In this document: positions 7,860-20,380 of the stretch, in pieces | Numbering within the stretch: the stretch's first letter is position 1 | Layout of the letters: each line of letters opens with the position of its first letter | DNA from: Nocardiopsis mwathae | GTDB taxonomy: Bacteria; Actinomycetota; Actinomycetes; Streptosporangiales; Streptosporangiaceae | Direction: 5' to 3' | Length of the DNA stretch: 64,000 bases | Assembly: GCF_014201195.1 (NCBI RefSeq) | Contig: NZ_JACHDS010000001.1 | Location: 496,001-560,000 of the forward strand | Notes under the pieces: generated by a model | Seen by the model: the letters and a program-made list of their open reading frames with translations, nothing else | Databases searched by the model: none | Told to the model about the DNA's origin: nothing | Made by a program: the position numbers and the translations under genes

Positions 7860-9041
7860 GTGCGTGAGTATGCGCTCACCTTTGTCATCGCGGTGGCGGT
7901 CACCTATCTGCTGACCCCCTTCGTCCGGCGGGCGGCGATCACCTTCGGTGCCGTGCCGCCGGTCCGCGACCGCGACGTGCACACCGAGCCCATTCCGCGG
8001 CTCGGCGGCATCGCGATCTACGGCGGGTTCGCCGCCGCGCTGCTGATCTCGGCGAAGCTCCCGCACCTGCAGGAAGTCTTCGTCTACAACACCTGGATGG
8101 CACTGCTGCTGGCCGGCGGCCTCATCACCGCCATCGGCGTCGTCGACGACCGGTGGGGGATGGGCCCCATCCCCAAGCTGGCCGGGCAGGTCGCCGCGGC
8201 CGGCATCCTCGTGTCGATGGGGGTGCAGCTGCTCTGGCTGCCGCTGCCGGGCACGACGCTGTCACTGGGGCCGTGGCTCGGCGCGTTGATCTCGGTCCTG
8301 CTGATCGTGGTGACGATCAACGCGGTGAACTTCGCCGACGGGCTGGACGGTCTGGCGGCCGGCATCGTGGCGATCTCGGCGTTCGCCTTCTTCGCCTACT
8401 ACTACGTGGCCGCCGTCGACCAGGGCTTCGAGCGGCAGTCCTACCCGGCGATGATCGCGATCATCCTGGCCGGGGTGTGCATCGGATTCCTCCTGCACAA
8501 CTTCAACCCGGCCCGCGTGTTCATGGGCGACACCGGGTCGATGCTGCTCGGATTGCTGCTGACGTCGATCACGATCACGGTGACCGGCCAGTTCGATGCC
8601 AACACGGCGGCCAACAGCGGGGAGAACGGTGCGGTCGGCGTCCACCACGGCATGGTGGTCTTCCTACCGGTGCTGCTGCCGCTGCTGGTCATCGCGCTGC
8701 CACTGGCCGACCTGGTGCTGGCGGTCGTCCGCCGGACACTGGCGGGCAAGTCGCCGTTCGCCCCCGACAAGAAGCACCTCCACCACCAGCTTCTGGGGCT
8801 CGGGCACTCGCACGCGCGGGCGGTGCTGCTGATGTACCTGTGGGCGGCGATCATCGCGTTCGCCTCGGTCTCGCTGGCCGTGTTCGACCAGCCGGTGATG
8901 ATCCTGACCGTGACCACATTGGTAGCACTCTGTGCTGTCGGGCTGATCACCCTGCCGCGGCTGCGCCGCCGTCGCCGCCGTCAGCAGCGGCGGCAGGCGC
9001 AGGAGATCACAGAAGATCACATTTCGGTCGCGAAAGACTGA
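7860..9041 (+). CDS. wecA: Polyprenyl-phosphate GlcNAc-1-phosphate transferase (MraY/WecA family)
   Basis: Integral membrane sugar-1-phosphate transferase that starts a lipid-linked cell-wall polymer, for example arabinogalactan linker or teichoic acid. 393 aa with about ten hydrophobic segments. Family motifs are visible: VVDDRWGMGPIPK, FADGLDGLAAG, NPARVFMGDTGSM and the KKHLHHQLLGLGHSH loop. Start is GTG 7860, with TAGGACACGTC upstream and AAAGG somewhat further. A His- and Arg-rich cytoplasmic tail follows the last helix. Its place before the atp operon matches Rv1302 (rfe) in M. tuberculosis. The exact sugar is not deducible. Confidence 0.9.
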   Translation: MREYALTFVIAVAVTYLLTPFVRRAAITFGAVPPVRDRDVHTEPIPRLGGIAIYGGFAAALLISAKLPHLQEVFVYNTWMALLLAGGLITAIGVVDDRWGMGPIPKLAGQVAAAGILVSMGVQLLWLPLPGTTLSLGPWLGALISVLLIVVTINAVNFADGLDGLAAGIVAISAFAFFAYYYVAAVDQGFERQSYPAMIAIILAGVCIGFLLHNFNPARVFMGDTGSMLLGLLLTSITITVTGQFDANTAANSGENGAVGVHHGMVVFLPVLLPLLVIALPLADLVLAVVRRTLAGKSPFAPDKKHLHHQLLGLGHSHARAVLLMYLWAAIIAFASVSLAVFDQPVMILTVTTLVALCAVGLITLPRLRRRRRRQQRRQAQEITEDHISVAKD

Positions 9042-9217
9042 CGCTGAGCCCCAGCTCTATTGGTGAACAAACGGTGAACGCCAGGGGAACTATGCAGCCG
9101 GTGCTATGCCTGGCCCGTGAGATAGCTTACAGACCGCCTGGAAAGTCGGTGAAACGGGCATTTTTCGCCCTTGTAAGGCGTGCGTAAAGGTCACCTGGGG
9201 ACAGGTGCCGAAATCCT

Positions 9218-9233
9218 TGTGATAGCTTTCACG
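9218..9233. promoter_or_regulatory. CRP/GlxR-like palindrome upstream of the atp region
   Basis: TGTGATAGCTTTCACG matches the CRP-family consensus TGTGA-N6-TCACA at 9 of 10 fixed positions, 35 nt before the first membrane gene. A CACCTG/CAGGTG repeat lies just upstream (9192-9207). A cAMP-responsive regulator is the inferred ligand. Confidence 0.4.
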
Positions 9234-9268
9234 AGCAAGCACCCCACTGAACATCCACCGGAGCCTCA

Positions 9269-9694
9269 ATGCAGGAACACGACGCCCGGGTCCTCCGTGG
9301 CGCCGCGATTCCCACCGCCGTCGTCGGCCTGATCGCGATGATCGTCGCGTTCGCGATCACGGGGACCCACGGGCTCATCGGTGCTGTTCTCGGCACCCTG
9401 CTGATCATCGCCTTCTTCGCCGTGTCCGCGTTCGTGATCGCGATCACGGGGAAGCGGCGGCCCCAGCTGCTGCTGCCGGTGGCCTTCCTGGTCTACACCA
9501 CCAAGATCGGGATCCTCGCGGTCGTCCTGGTCCTCTTCGGGGGGACCACCGCCTTCGACGGCAACTCGTTCGCACTCACCTCCCTGGCCTGCGTCATCGC
9601 CTGGCTGGCCGGACAATCGGTGGCGAGCATGCGGGTCAGGCGCCTCTACGTGGAGCCGGTCGAGGACACCGAGACCGCCGGGGAACAGCGGTGA
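9269..9694 (+). CDS. Four-helix membrane protein preceding ATP synthase operon (AtpI-like)
   Basis: 141 aa with four hydrophobic segments (about residues 14-33, 38-61, 68-90 and 97-115) and an acidic C-terminus. Position between wecA and atpB matches Rv1303, and the pattern resembles ATP synthase protein I family members, which help c-ring assembly or ion supply. ATG 9269 has GGAG about 7 nt upstream. The 227 bp before it hold the CRP-like site. The assignment rests more on context than on motifs. Confidence 0.65.
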   Translation: MQEHDARVLRGAAIPTAVVGLIAMIVAFAITGTHGLIGAVLGTLLIIAFFAVSAFVIAITGKRRPQLLLPVAFLVYTTKIGILAVVLVLFGGTTAFDGNSFALTSLACVIAWLAGQSVASMRVRRLYVEPVEDTETAGEQR

Positions 9695-9754
9695 GCCGCC
9701 CCGGGCGGGGGGGTGTGCGCACGGTATTCACCTACTGCTATCTTCCGGAGCGAG

Positions 9755-9973
9755 ATGAACGACCGTCAGGGCGGTGCCGAGGAGAAAGATCCTCAGGCCC
9801 CCAGCGGCAACACGGTCATCTCGTATCTGCTGGGGGGCCTGGCCTTCTGGGGCTTTGCGGGTTGGTTGGCGGACCGGGCACTCGGCTACGAGACGCTGTT
9901 CCTTCCCATCGGCCTGCTACTGGGCCTGGTCGCATCGATCTACCTGATCATCACCCAGTACGTCCGGTTCTGA
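9755..9973 (+). CDS. AtpZ/AtpI-like small membrane protein
   Basis: 72 aa: a charged N-terminus (MNDRQGGAEEKDPQ), then two transmembrane helices separated by a short loop (ADRALGYETLFLPIG) and ending ITQYVRF. This two-helix layout and the Gly-rich first helix fit the F0F1-ATPase accessory family (AtpZ/AtpI). ATG 9755 has GGAG at 9747-9750, rather close; an in-frame start further up adds an unlikely leader. It lies 60 bp after the preceding gene and 108 bp before atpB. Confidence 0.75.
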   Translation: MNDRQGGAEEKDPQAPSGNTVISYLLGGLAFWGFAGWLADRALGYETLFLPIGLLLGLVASIYLIITQYVRF

Positions 9974-10081
9974 CTGCCCAGCCCGGTAGCGTGCGGCTCA
10001 CATCCGTCCTGAGAGCGGGGAGCGGCGCGGTATCGCCCTACACATCGAGGATTGAGTTGCGTCACGACGAAAGGGTTCGCC

Positions 10082-10933
10082 GTGAGTGCTGACGTGTACA
10101 GCGCCGCCGCCGAGGAAGGCTGCCACATCTTCGGCACCGGATGCGGATTCAGCCCGCCCGGTACCGAGCTCTTCTTCCCCACGCCCTGGATCGACTTCGG
10201 TCTGCCCGGGACGTCCGGCATCACCAAGTACTTCCTGGTCCTGGTGGTCGCGCTCCTGGTGGCGTCGGCGTTCTGGTACTTCACCACCCGCAGGTCCAAG
10301 GTCGTCCCCGGCCGCGGCCAGAGCCTGGCCGAGCTGCTGGTCTTCTTCATCCGGGACAACATCACCCGGACGACCATGGGCAAGGAGGGCGACAAGTTCC
10401 TTCCCCTGATGGTGACCCTGTTCCTGTTCATCTTCTCGATGAACATCATGGGCCTCATCCCCGGCCTGCAGCTCCCGGTCAACTCGAACCTCGCGTTCCC
10501 CGCGGTGCTCGCCCTCACGGTCTTCGTGCTGTGGAACGTCGTCGGCATCCGTCGGCACGGCTTCGGCGGCCACGTCAAGGCGCGACTCGTCCCCGGCGGC
10601 GTCCCGGCGTGGATCCTGCCCGTCGTGGTCCCGATCGAGGCGCTGTCCAACTTCATCATCCGCCCGGTCACCCACGCCATCCGTCTTTTCGCGACCATGT
10701 TCGCGGGTCACCTGCTGCTGGCGGTCTTCGCAGCGGCCGGCTGGTACCTGTTCAACCCGACCTCGCCCATGGGGCCGCTCTTCGGTGCGCTCTCCGTCGG
10801 CTACTCGGGTTTCGCCTTGATCGGCTTCCTGGCCTTCACGGCTTTCGAGCTGTTCATCATGGCCGTCCAGGCCTACGTTTTCGTCCTGCTGGCCTCCATT
10901 TACATCGGTGAGGCCATGGAGGGTGCGCACTAA
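10082..10933 (+). CDS. atpB: ATP synthase F0 subunit a
   Basis: Membrane stator subunit forming the proton half-channels against the c-ring. 283 aa with six hydrophobic segments. The conserved helix has NFIIRPVTHAIRLFATMFAGH, and Arg201 is the essential arginine. Start GTG 10082 has AAAGGG about 8 nt upstream; the in-frame TTG at 10052 lacks a site. First of the eight-gene order atpBEFHAGDC. Confidence 0.96.
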   Translation: MSADVYSAAAEEGCHIFGTGCGFSPPGTELFFPTPWIDFGLPGTSGITKYFLVLVVALLVASAFWYFTTRRSKVVPGRGQSLAELLVFFIRDNITRTTMGKEGDKFLPLMVTLFLFIFSMNIMGLIPGLQLPVNSNLAFPAVLALTVFVLWNVVGIRRHGFGGHVKARLVPGGVPAWILPVVVPIEALSNFIIRPVTHAIRLFATMFAGHLLLAVFAAAGWYLFNPTSPMGPLFGALSVGYSGFALIGFLAFTAFELFIMAVQAYVFVLLASIYIGEAMEGAH

Positions 10934-11017
10934 ACGCGGTGCGTGCGCTTTACGACCCCATTCCGGTAAGCAACGTCAGTTCGGCGGAATCGACAGACCG
11001 TCGGCGTGTCTGAGTAA

Positions 11018-11248
<231 letters not shown>

Positions 11249-11265
11249 GACCGGCTGGATTCTGA

Positions 11266-11837
<572 letters not shown>

Positions 11838-11838
<1 letters not shown>

Positions 11839-12647
11839 TGCGGGGTATCAGCCGTACGTCGCTGGAGCAGGTGACAGGACGCCTCGACGGCGTCCTGCCG
11901 TCGGCCAACGCCCCGACGCTGGGCCACGAGCTCTTCGAGGTCGTGGCGCTCCTGGGCCAGGAGCACTCCCTGCGTCGGTGGCTGGCCGACCCCGCCAACC
12001 CGGCCGCAGCCAAGTCGGGTCTGATCGGCCAGCTGCTGGAGCCGAAGGTGTCGCCGACCACCGTCATGGTGGTCAGCGACGTCGTCCAGGCGGCGTGGTC
12101 CACACCGCGCGACATGGTGGACGCCGTCGAGCGGATGGCCGTCTACGCCGTGATGGCCGGAGTCGAAGGCGAGCAGCGGCTCGACGAGCTGGAGGACGAG
12201 CTCTTCCGGTTCGGTCGGATCGTCGCCTCCGAGCCGGACCTGAGGGCCGCGCTCACCTCCGAGGGCGTCGCACCGGAGCACCGGCGCACGCTGCTGGAGA
12301 ACCTGCTCTCGGGCAAGGTCTCCGCGGCGACATTGTCGCTGGTCACTGAGGCCGTAACGCGCCCCAGGGGACGTACCCTGGAACAAGGCCTGGAGCACTT
12401 CGGGCAGCTGGTGGCCGAGCGCGCCCAGCGCTACATCGCGGTCGTGCGCACGGCGGTCGCACTCAGCGCCGACCAGCAGTCCCGTCTGCAGGACGTCCTG
12501 ACCCGGGTGTACGGCCGGACCATCCACCTGAACATCGAAATCGTCCCGGAGATCGTGGGTGGGCTCTCCATCCGCGTGGGCGATGAGGTCATCGACGGCA
12601 CCGTGGCCGGGCGTATCGCCGAAGTTCGGCGGCGCCTCGCCGGCTGA
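11838..12647 (+). CDS. atpH: ATP synthase F1 subunit delta
   Basis: Links the peripheral stalk to F1. 269 aa; longer than the about 177 aa E. coli protein but usual for actinobacteria. The C-terminal signature [16 protein letters not shown] is intact, and [24 protein letters not shown] precedes it. The N-terminal half is helical. Start ATG 11838 overlaps the atpF stop. Confidence 0.95.
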
Positions 12648-12727
12648 CGCGACAGACGACACGACGCAACGCAAGCACGCACGGCGCCGCGGCAATCGGC
12701 GCCAAGGAGAGCAAGGACATACGTGAG

Positions 12728-14371
12728 ATGGCGGAGCTGACGATCCGGCCGGAGGAGATCCGGAACGCGCTGCAGCGCTTCGTCCAGTCGTACGAGCCCG
12801 ACGCCGCCGCGCGCGAGGAAATCGGAACCATCACCTATGCAGGTGACGGTATCGCCCGCGTCGGTGGTCTTCCCTCGGCGATGGCGAACGAGCTGCTGGA
12901 ATTCGAAGACGGAACCCTGGGCCTGGCCCAGAACCTGGAGATCGGTGAGATCGGCGCCGTCGTCCTGGGTGACTTCACCAACCTGGAGGAGGGCCAGACG
13001 GTGCGCCGCACCGGCCAGGTCCTCTCGGTCCCGGTGGGTGACGCCTTCCTGGGCCGCGTGGTCGACCCCACCGGTAAGCCGATCGACGGCCAGGGCGACA
13101 TCGAGACCACCGAGCGCCGCGAGCTGGAGCTGCAGGCCCCCACGGTCATGCAGCGCAAGCCGGTGCACGAGCCGATGCAGACCGGCATCAAGGCGATCGA
13201 CTCGATGACCCCGATCGGCCGCGGTCAGCGCCAGCTGATCATCGGCGACCGGCAGACCGGTAAGACCGCGGTCTGCATCGACACGATCATCAACCAGAAG
13301 TCCAACTGGGAGTCCGGCGACCCCGACAAGCAGGTGCGCTGCATCTACGTCGCGGTCGGCCAGAAGGGCTCGACCATCGCGGCCGTCAAGGGCGCGCTGG
13401 AAGAGGCCGGCGCGATGGAGTACACCACCATCGTCGCCGCCCCCGCCTCGGACCCCGCGGGCTTCAAGTACATCGCCCCCTACACCGGTTCGGCCATCGG
13501 CCAGCACTGGATGTACGAGGGCAAGCACGTCCTGATCGTCTTCGACGACCTGACCAAGCAAGCCGAGGCCTACCGCGCCGTGTCGCTGCTGCTGCGCCGC
13601 CCGCCGGGCCGTGAAGCCTACCCGGGCGACGTCTTCTACCTGCACTCCCGCCTGCTGGAGCGCTGCGCCAAGCTCTCCGACGAGATGGGCAAGGGTTCGA
13701 TGACCGGCCTGCCGATCATCGAGACCAAGGCGAACGACGTCTCGGCCTACATCCCCACCAACGTCATCTCCATCACCGACGGCCAGGTCTTCCTTGAGTC
13801 CGACCTGTTCAACCAGGGCCAGCGCCCGGCGATCAACGTCGGTGTGTCGGTCTCCCGTGTCGGTGGCGCCGCGCAGACCAAGGCCATGAAGGGCGTCAGC
13901 GGTACGCTCCGCCTCGGCCTGGCCCAGTACCGCGAGCTGGAGGCCTTCGCCGGCTTCGGCTCCGACCTGGACGCGGTCTCCAAGGCGCAGCTGGAGCGCG
14001 GTGCCCGGCTCTACGAGCTGCTCAAGCAGGGCCAGTACTCCCCGTTCCCGATGGAGCAGGAAGTCGTCTCCATCTGGGCCGGGACCACCGGCCAGATCGA
14101 CGATGTCCCGGTCGAGGACGTGCGCCGCTTCGAGGCCGACTTCCTGGACTACCTCGGCCGCGAGCACGCCGGAATCCTGGACGCGATCCGGGAGAGCGGC
14201 AAGTTCGAGTCGGAGACCGAGGCCGCCCTGAAGGACGCCATCGCCGAGTTCAAGCAGACCTTCCAGACCAGCTCCGGCTCCGTCCTCGGCACCGAGGAAG
14301 AGGCCGAGGCCCTGGAGGAGAGCAAGGTCGGTCAGGAGACCATCAAGGTCGCCAAGAGCGCCGGGAAGTAG
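12728..14371 (+). CDS. atpA: ATP synthase F1 subunit alpha
   Basis: Non-catalytic nucleotide-binding subunit of the F1 hexamer. 547 aa with the beta-barrel N-terminal domain, Walker A GDRQTGKT at residues 173-180, and the alpha-subunit signature [14 protein letters not shown]. An extended, Glu-rich C-terminus is seen. ATG 12728; AAGGA at 12713-12717 is 10 nt upstream. The 80-bp gap from atpH is the only substantial space in the F1 part. Confidence 0.98.
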   Translation: MAELTIRPEEIRNALQRFVQSYEPDAAAREEIGTITYAGDGIARVGGLPSAMANELLEFEDGTLGLAQNLEIGEIGAVVLGDFTNLEEGQTVRRTGQVLSVPVGDAFLGRVVDPTGKPIDGQGDIETTERRELELQAPTVMQRKPVHEPMQTGIKAIDSMTPIGRGQRQLIIGDRQTGKTAVCIDTIINQKSNWESGDPDKQVRCIYVAVGQKGSTIAAVKGALEEAGAMEYTTIVAAPASDPAGFKYIAPYTGSAIGQHWMYEGKHVLIVFDDLTKQAEAYRAVSLLLRRPPGREAYPGDVFYLHSRLLERCAKLSDEMGKGSMTGLPIIETKANDVSAYIPTNVISITDGQVFLESDLFNQGQRPAINVGVSVSRVGGAAQTKAMKGVSGTLRLGLAQYRELEAFAGFGSDLDAVSKAQLERGARLYELLKQGQYSPFPMEQEVVSIWAGTTGQIDDVPVEDVRRFEADFLDYLGREHAGILDAIRESGKFESETEAALKDAIAEFKQTFQTSSGSVLGTEEEAEALEESKVGQETIKVAKSAGK

Positions 14372-14374
14372 CCC

Positions 14375-16740
<2,366 letters not shown>

Positions 16741-16818
16741 TTCACGGTGGGGGGCGGGTGCCGGTTCGGCGCCCGCTCCCCATTCGAAACCGCCCGCGAG
16801 CCGAAGGAGTTTGTGGCA

Positions 16819-17223
16819 GTGTCGAAGAAGCTATTCGTCGAGATCGTCTCGCCCGAGCACGAGGTGTGGGCGGGCGAGGGCGACATGGTCATCGCCAAGA
16901 CCGTCGAGGGTGAGATCGGTGTGCAGCCCGGGCACGTTCCGGTGCTGGCGCTGCTCGCCCCGGGGGCGGTCGTCCGGATCCTGGGCGGCCGGGAGACCGG
17001 TGAGGTCCGCGCGGCGGCGCACGGCGGGTTCATCTCCGTGGCCGACGACCGGATCTCGATCCTCGCCGAGGTCGCCGAGCTCGCCGAGGACATCAACGTG
17101 GACCGGGCCCGCAAGGCGCTCGCCGGCGTCGAGTCCGGCGGGATCGGTCCGGAGGACACCGAGGCTCAGGCGCGCGCCGCGCGTGCGCGTAGCCGCCTGG
17201 AGGCCGCCGGCGAGGCGGCCTGA
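16819..17223 (+). CDS. atpC: ATP synthase F1 subunit epsilon
   Basis: Regulatory rotor subunit. 134 aa: beta-sandwich with LFVEIVSPEHEVWAGEGDMV and GEIGVQPGHVPVLALL, then a C-terminal helical hairpin. GTG 16819 is chosen because GAAGGAG (16803-16809) lies 9 nt away; the in-frame GTG 16813 is only 3 nt from it. Last gene of the atp operon, followed 14 bp later by the DUF2550 gene. Confidence 0.95.
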   Translation: MSKKLFVEIVSPEHEVWAGEGDMVIAKTVEGEIGVQPGHVPVLALLAPGAVVRILGGRETGEVRAAAHGGFISVADDRISILAEVAELAEDINVDRARKALAGVESGGIGPEDTEAQARAARARSRLEAAGEAA

Positions 17224-17237
17224 GGCCCAGGGGACAT

Positions 17238-17729
17238 GTGAGAGTGGGGGCGCAGCTGTTCGGCGGAGCGTGGTTCGAGATCGCGGAGTGGCTGTTCTTC
17301 GGCCTCCTCGTCCTGGCCCTCGTGGGGTTGGCCGCCGTGACCGTGCGCAGGTTCGTCCTAGAGCGCGGGGGCGGCGCCGTCGAGTGTTACATGCGGGCCG
17401 GTGCCGGCGACGACCCGGCTCCCTGGCGCATGGGGTTCGGGCGCTACGGGAGCGAGGAACTGCGCTGGTACCGCATCTTCTCACTGTGGCCGCGGCCGAC
17501 AGCCGAGCTGTCGCGCCGCGGTCTCGTCATTATGGGGCGCCGTGCGCCCACCCACCGCGACCTGACGGAGCTCACCTCCGACCTGGTCGTGATCGAGATC
17601 GGCTGGTCGGCCGAGGACGGCACCGACCCCAAGGAGCCGGTCTGCGAGATCGCGATGAGCGAGAGCGCCCTCACCGGGTTCCTGTCGTGGCTGGAATCGA
17701 TGCCGCCCGGCACCATCTGGCAGTCATGA
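17238..17729 (+). CDS. DUF2550 membrane-anchored protein
   Basis: 163 aa with one N-terminal transmembrane helix (about residues 15-36), a basic stop-transfer RRFVLERGGG and a soluble domain with YGSEELRWYRIFSLWPRP and a Trp-rich end. Matches the DUF2550 family, which follows atpC in actinobacteria (Rv1312 in M. tuberculosis). GTG 17238 has AGGGGA at 17229-17234. Function unknown; probably transcribed with the atp operon. Confidence 0.85.
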   Translation: MRVGAQLFGGAWFEIAEWLFFGLLVLALVGLAAVTVRRFVLERGGGAVECYMRAGAGDDPAPWRMGFGRYGSEELRWYRIFSLWPRPTAELSRRGLVIMGRRAPTHRDLTELTSDLVVIEIGWSAEDGTDPKEPVCEIAMSESALTGFLSWLESMPPGTIWQS

Positions 17730-17753
17730 TCCGACGGCCCTGAGGACGCCGGA

Positions 17754-17825
17754 CCCGCGAATGATCATGGGGACGGATCGGGCGAAACCGGTGTCCGTGG
17801 ATGTCGACCCATGGTCATTCGCGGG
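17754..17825. terminator. Bidirectional terminator between DUF2550 gene and pduO
   Basis: Arms CCCGCGAATGATCATGGG (17754-17771) and 17808-17825 match at 17 of 18 positions around a 36-nt interior. It lies between convergent genes, so it can end both transcripts. Confidence 0.65.
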
Positions 17826-17857
17826 AATGGGCACCGCCACTCGATCTCAGGCCGGTG

Positions 17858-18454
17858 TCAGCGCTCGCCGCCGGGCTTCCAGAGAACCTCGTCGCCGCCC
17901 GTGCCGAGTACGCGGCACAGCACGAACAGCAGGTCGGAGAGACGGTTGAGGTAGCGGGCCGTCAGCGGGTTGACCGTCCGGCCGTGGGCCTCGATCGCCG
18001 CCCATGCGCTGCGTTCCGCCCTGCGGGTGACCACGCGCGCGGTGTGCATCAGCGCGACGGTCGGTGAGCCGCCGGGCAGCAGGAAGCTGCGCAGGGTCGG
18101 CAGGTCGGCGTTGTAGGCGTCGCAGGCCTCCTCCAAGCGCTCGACGTAGTCCTCCTCGACGCGCAGCGGCGGGTACTGCGGGTTCTCCACGACCGGGCAG
18201 GACAGGTCCGCCCCGAGGTCGAAGAGCTCGTTCTGGATCCGGCCGAGCAGGGTCCGGATGTCGTCGGGCACGTCGCCCAGGGCCAATGCGGTGCCGATGG
18301 CGGCGTTGGCCTCCTCGACGTCGGCATAGGCGGCCAGCCGCGGGTCGGTCTTGGAGGTCCGACTCATGTCGCCCAGCGCGGTGGTGCCGGCGTCGCCGCC
18401 CCGAGTGTAGATCTTCGAGAGGACGACGGGCTTGTCGGAATCCTTTTTCGTCAT
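17858..18454 (-). CDS. pduO: Cob(I)alamin adenosyltransferase, PduO type
   Basis: Transfers adenosyl from ATP to cob(I)alamin, giving adenosylcobalamin, the cofactor of the mutase at 36899. 198 aa, normal for PduO. IYTRGGDAGTTALGD near residues 15-30 is the ATP-binding motif, followed by DVEEANAAIG. RRAERSAWAAIE and LNRLSDLLFVLCR are the later family blocks. There is no Shine-Dalgarno at ATG 18454; TAGTCT (18466-18461, minus strand) lies 6 nt upstream, fitting a leaderless mRNA. Syntenic with Rv1314c. 'cobO' is sometimes used but names another fold. Confidence 0.93.
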   Translation of the reverse strand: MTKKDSDKPVVLSKIYTRGGDAGTTALGDMSRTSKTDPRLAAYADVEEANAAIGTALALGDVPDDIRTLLGRIQNELFDLGADLSCPVVENPQYPPLRVEEDYVERLEEACDAYNADLPTLRSFLLPGGSPTVALMHTARVVTRRAERSAWAAIEAHGRTVNPLTARYLNRLSDLLFVLCRVLGTGGDEVLWKPGGER

Positions 18455-18551
18455 GGCCCAAGACTAGAAGTCCGCGCGTGCACCCGGTCGGCGGATAACC
18501 GTTCGGTCTCAGCGGGTGTCGCATGATCGACAGGCTGATACGTTGAGCACT

Positions 18552-18577
18552 GAACAAGCTACTCAGAGTAGTTGTTC
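18552..18577. promoter_or_regulatory. Operator-like palindrome upstream of pduO
   Basis: GAACAA...CTACTC pairs with GAGTAG...TTGTTC: 12 complementary pairs with one extra G in the left half, centred at 18565. It lies about 100 bp upstream of pduO. The 396 bp between pduO and the peptidase terminator hold this palindrome, the pduO -10 hexamer, a 10-bp hairpin (18739-18768) and no visible gene. A TetR-like regulator is conceivable. Confidence 0.35.
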
Positions 18578-18794
18578 GGGGCTGAGTGGCCGTGGAACGT
18601 TCGACCGGGGGACACCGGGGGACGGCCGAGGTACTGCGGCCCGTGGGGGAACGAAGCCTCAATGAGGGGGATGGCCGGGGCCGCCGCAAGGGGGGAGTGA
18701 CGCCTTCAGTCGGGGGGCTGAGGGACACCGCCCGTTCCGCGGTCCGGGGTGAGGGGAGCCCGGACCGCCGGGCGGACCCGGCCGGGAAGGAAAA

Positions 18795-18832
18795 CGCCCG
18801 TGGGCGAGGGGAGAACCCCTCGCCCACGGGCG
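18795..18832 (-). terminator. Intrinsic terminator of the M28 aminopeptidase gene
   Basis: A perfect 17-bp stem (18795-18811 with 18816-18832), 4-nt loop, and TTTT directly after the stem when read on the minus strand. Begins 19 nt after the peptidase stop. Confidence 0.9.
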
Positions 18833-18850
18833 CCCAGCGCGGTAGGACGG

Positions 18851-20380
18851 TTACCGCAGCCAGAGGTCGCCCTGGCGGTCGAACTCGTTGCCAGCCTGGG
18901 CCGGGGCGTGCAGCGTCCGCGGTGCGACGCCGTTGACCGGGAGGGTGCTCTTGGAGAACCTCTCCACGGAGTAGGCGAGGGCACCGGAGAGCTCGTCCAC
19001 CGAGTCCCAGTTGATGTTCTCGACCGTGTCGTCGGGCGTGTGGTAGAAGGGGTCGAAGTCCATCCCGGCGGTACCGCCGTAGTACTCGACCTGCTGCTCG
19101 GACTTGACGGCGTCGCCGCCGCTGAAGAGGCCGCCCGAGGGGATGTCCTCGGCCATGAAGGCGCTGTAGTCGGAGCGGCCGCTGAACTCGGTCGGCTCGG
19201 ACACCAGGCCCTGGTCGGCGAAGTAGTCCTCGAAGGTCTTCTGGATCGCGGCCGATCCGGACGGCGGACGCAGTGAGCCCGCCAGCTCACCCCGGCCGTC
19301 GTAGACGAAGCGGCCGTAGTTGTACGACCCGATCATGTCGAAGTTCAGGTAGAGCGCGATGTCGTCCAGCTGCTTGTCGCTCAGGCTCTCGACGTACTTC
19401 GTGGAGCCGACCAGCCCCTGCTCCTCGGTGCCCCAGAACGCGAACCGCACCTTGTTCTTCGGCGTGCCGAGCTTGGCGAACTGCTTGGCGGTCTCCAGTA
19501 CACCGGCCGTGCCGCTGCCGTTGTCGTTGATGCCGGGACCCTCCTCGACGCTGTCGAGGTGGGCGCCGACGACGACGACGTTGTCCTTCTTCCCGCCCCT
19601 GGTCTCGGCGATGACGCTGTAGGAGGACTCGGTGACCACCTCGGCGTCGACCTTGAGGCGCAGCTCCAGCTTGCCGCCGACGGCCAGCAGGTCGGCGCCG
19701 ACCTTGTCGGTGGTGCCGACGACGGGGATGTCGGAGAGCCGGCTGACCGTCCCGGCGATGGTGCCCTCGACGTTGTTGAAGATGACGGCGCCGGTGGCAC
19801 CCGCGTCGGCGGCGTTCTGCGTCTTCTGCGCGAACGTGCAGCCGCCGCGCTTGATGACGGCGATCGCGCCCTCGGGGAACCCGGTGAAGTCGCCGGCGGC
19901 GCAGCCGCTCTCGGCGCTGTCCGGGTTGACCGGCACGCCCGCGGCGGTGATGTCGCCACCGGTCGAGTAGGTCATCGTGTTGAACTCGTCCCCGGCGGTG
20001 AACTCCCGCTCCTTGGGCTTGGTCACGGCGAGCTCGGGGGTGGAGTGCTGCTTCCAGGCGTCGAACTCGTAGTGGTGCTTCTTCGGCTTGTAGCCGGCCC
20101 GCTTGAGCTGGTCGATGACGTACTTGGCGGAGACGTCGTAGCCGGCGGTGCCGCTGGCCCGGTTGCCGCCGTTGTAGTCGGCGATGGTCTGGAGGTTCTC
20201 CATGTGGGCGCGGACATTGTCCACCGTCACGAGAATGGGCAGCTGGGCCGTGTCGGCCTGGGCTGCGGCCGGGCCGAGGCCCAGGGCGAGGACGGTGGCG
20301 AGGGTGGTGCCGCCGGCCAGCAGGCGTCTCCGTGCGGATGAGGCACGGCGGGGGGATCGTCCACGTTGTGGGGTACGCAC
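18851..20380 (-). CDS. Secreted M28-family zinc aminopeptidase with PA domain
   Basis: Extracellular metallo-aminopeptidase, similar in layout to Streptomyces griseus aminopeptidase with an inserted PA domain. 509 aa. The N-terminal signal peptide has basic ARRRLLAGG, a hydrophobic core and a likely AQA cleavage near residue 40. The PA domain covers about residues 140-235 (CAAGDFTGFPEGAIAVIKRGGC). Zinc ligands in the M28 domain: H274 and D286 (GAHLDS, INDNGSG), the TEE pair, NFDMIG and FYHTPDDT. Start GTG 20380 has AAGGG 5 nt upstream. A 9-bp inverted repeat (CTGACAGGC 20391-20399 with 20453-20461) folds the leader beside this site. Confidence 0.93.
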   Translation of the reverse strand: MRTPQRGRSPRRASSARRRLLAGGTTLATVLALGLGPAAAQADTAQLPILVTVDNVRAHMENLQTIADYNGGNRASGTAGYDVSAKYVIDQLKRAGYKPKKHHYEFDAWKQHSTPELAVTKPKEREFTAGDEFNTMTYSTGGDITAAGVPVNPDSAESGCAAGDFTGFPEGAIAVIKRGGCTFAQKTQNAADAGATGAVIFNNVEGTIAGTVSRLSDIPVVGTTDKVGADLLAVGGKLELRLKVDAEVVTESSYSVIAETRGGKKDNVVVVGAHLDSVEEGPGINDNGSGTAGVLETAKQFAKLGTPKNKVRFAFWGTEEQGLVGSTKYVESLSDKQLDDIALYLNFDMIGSYNYGRFVYDGRGELAGSLRPPSGSAAIQKTFEDYFADQGLVSEPTEFSGRSDYSAFMAEDIPSGGLFSGGDAVKSEQQVEYYGGTAGMDFDPFYHTPDDTVENINWDSVDELSGALAYSVERFSKSTLPVNGVAPRTLHAPAQAGNEFDRQGDLWLR

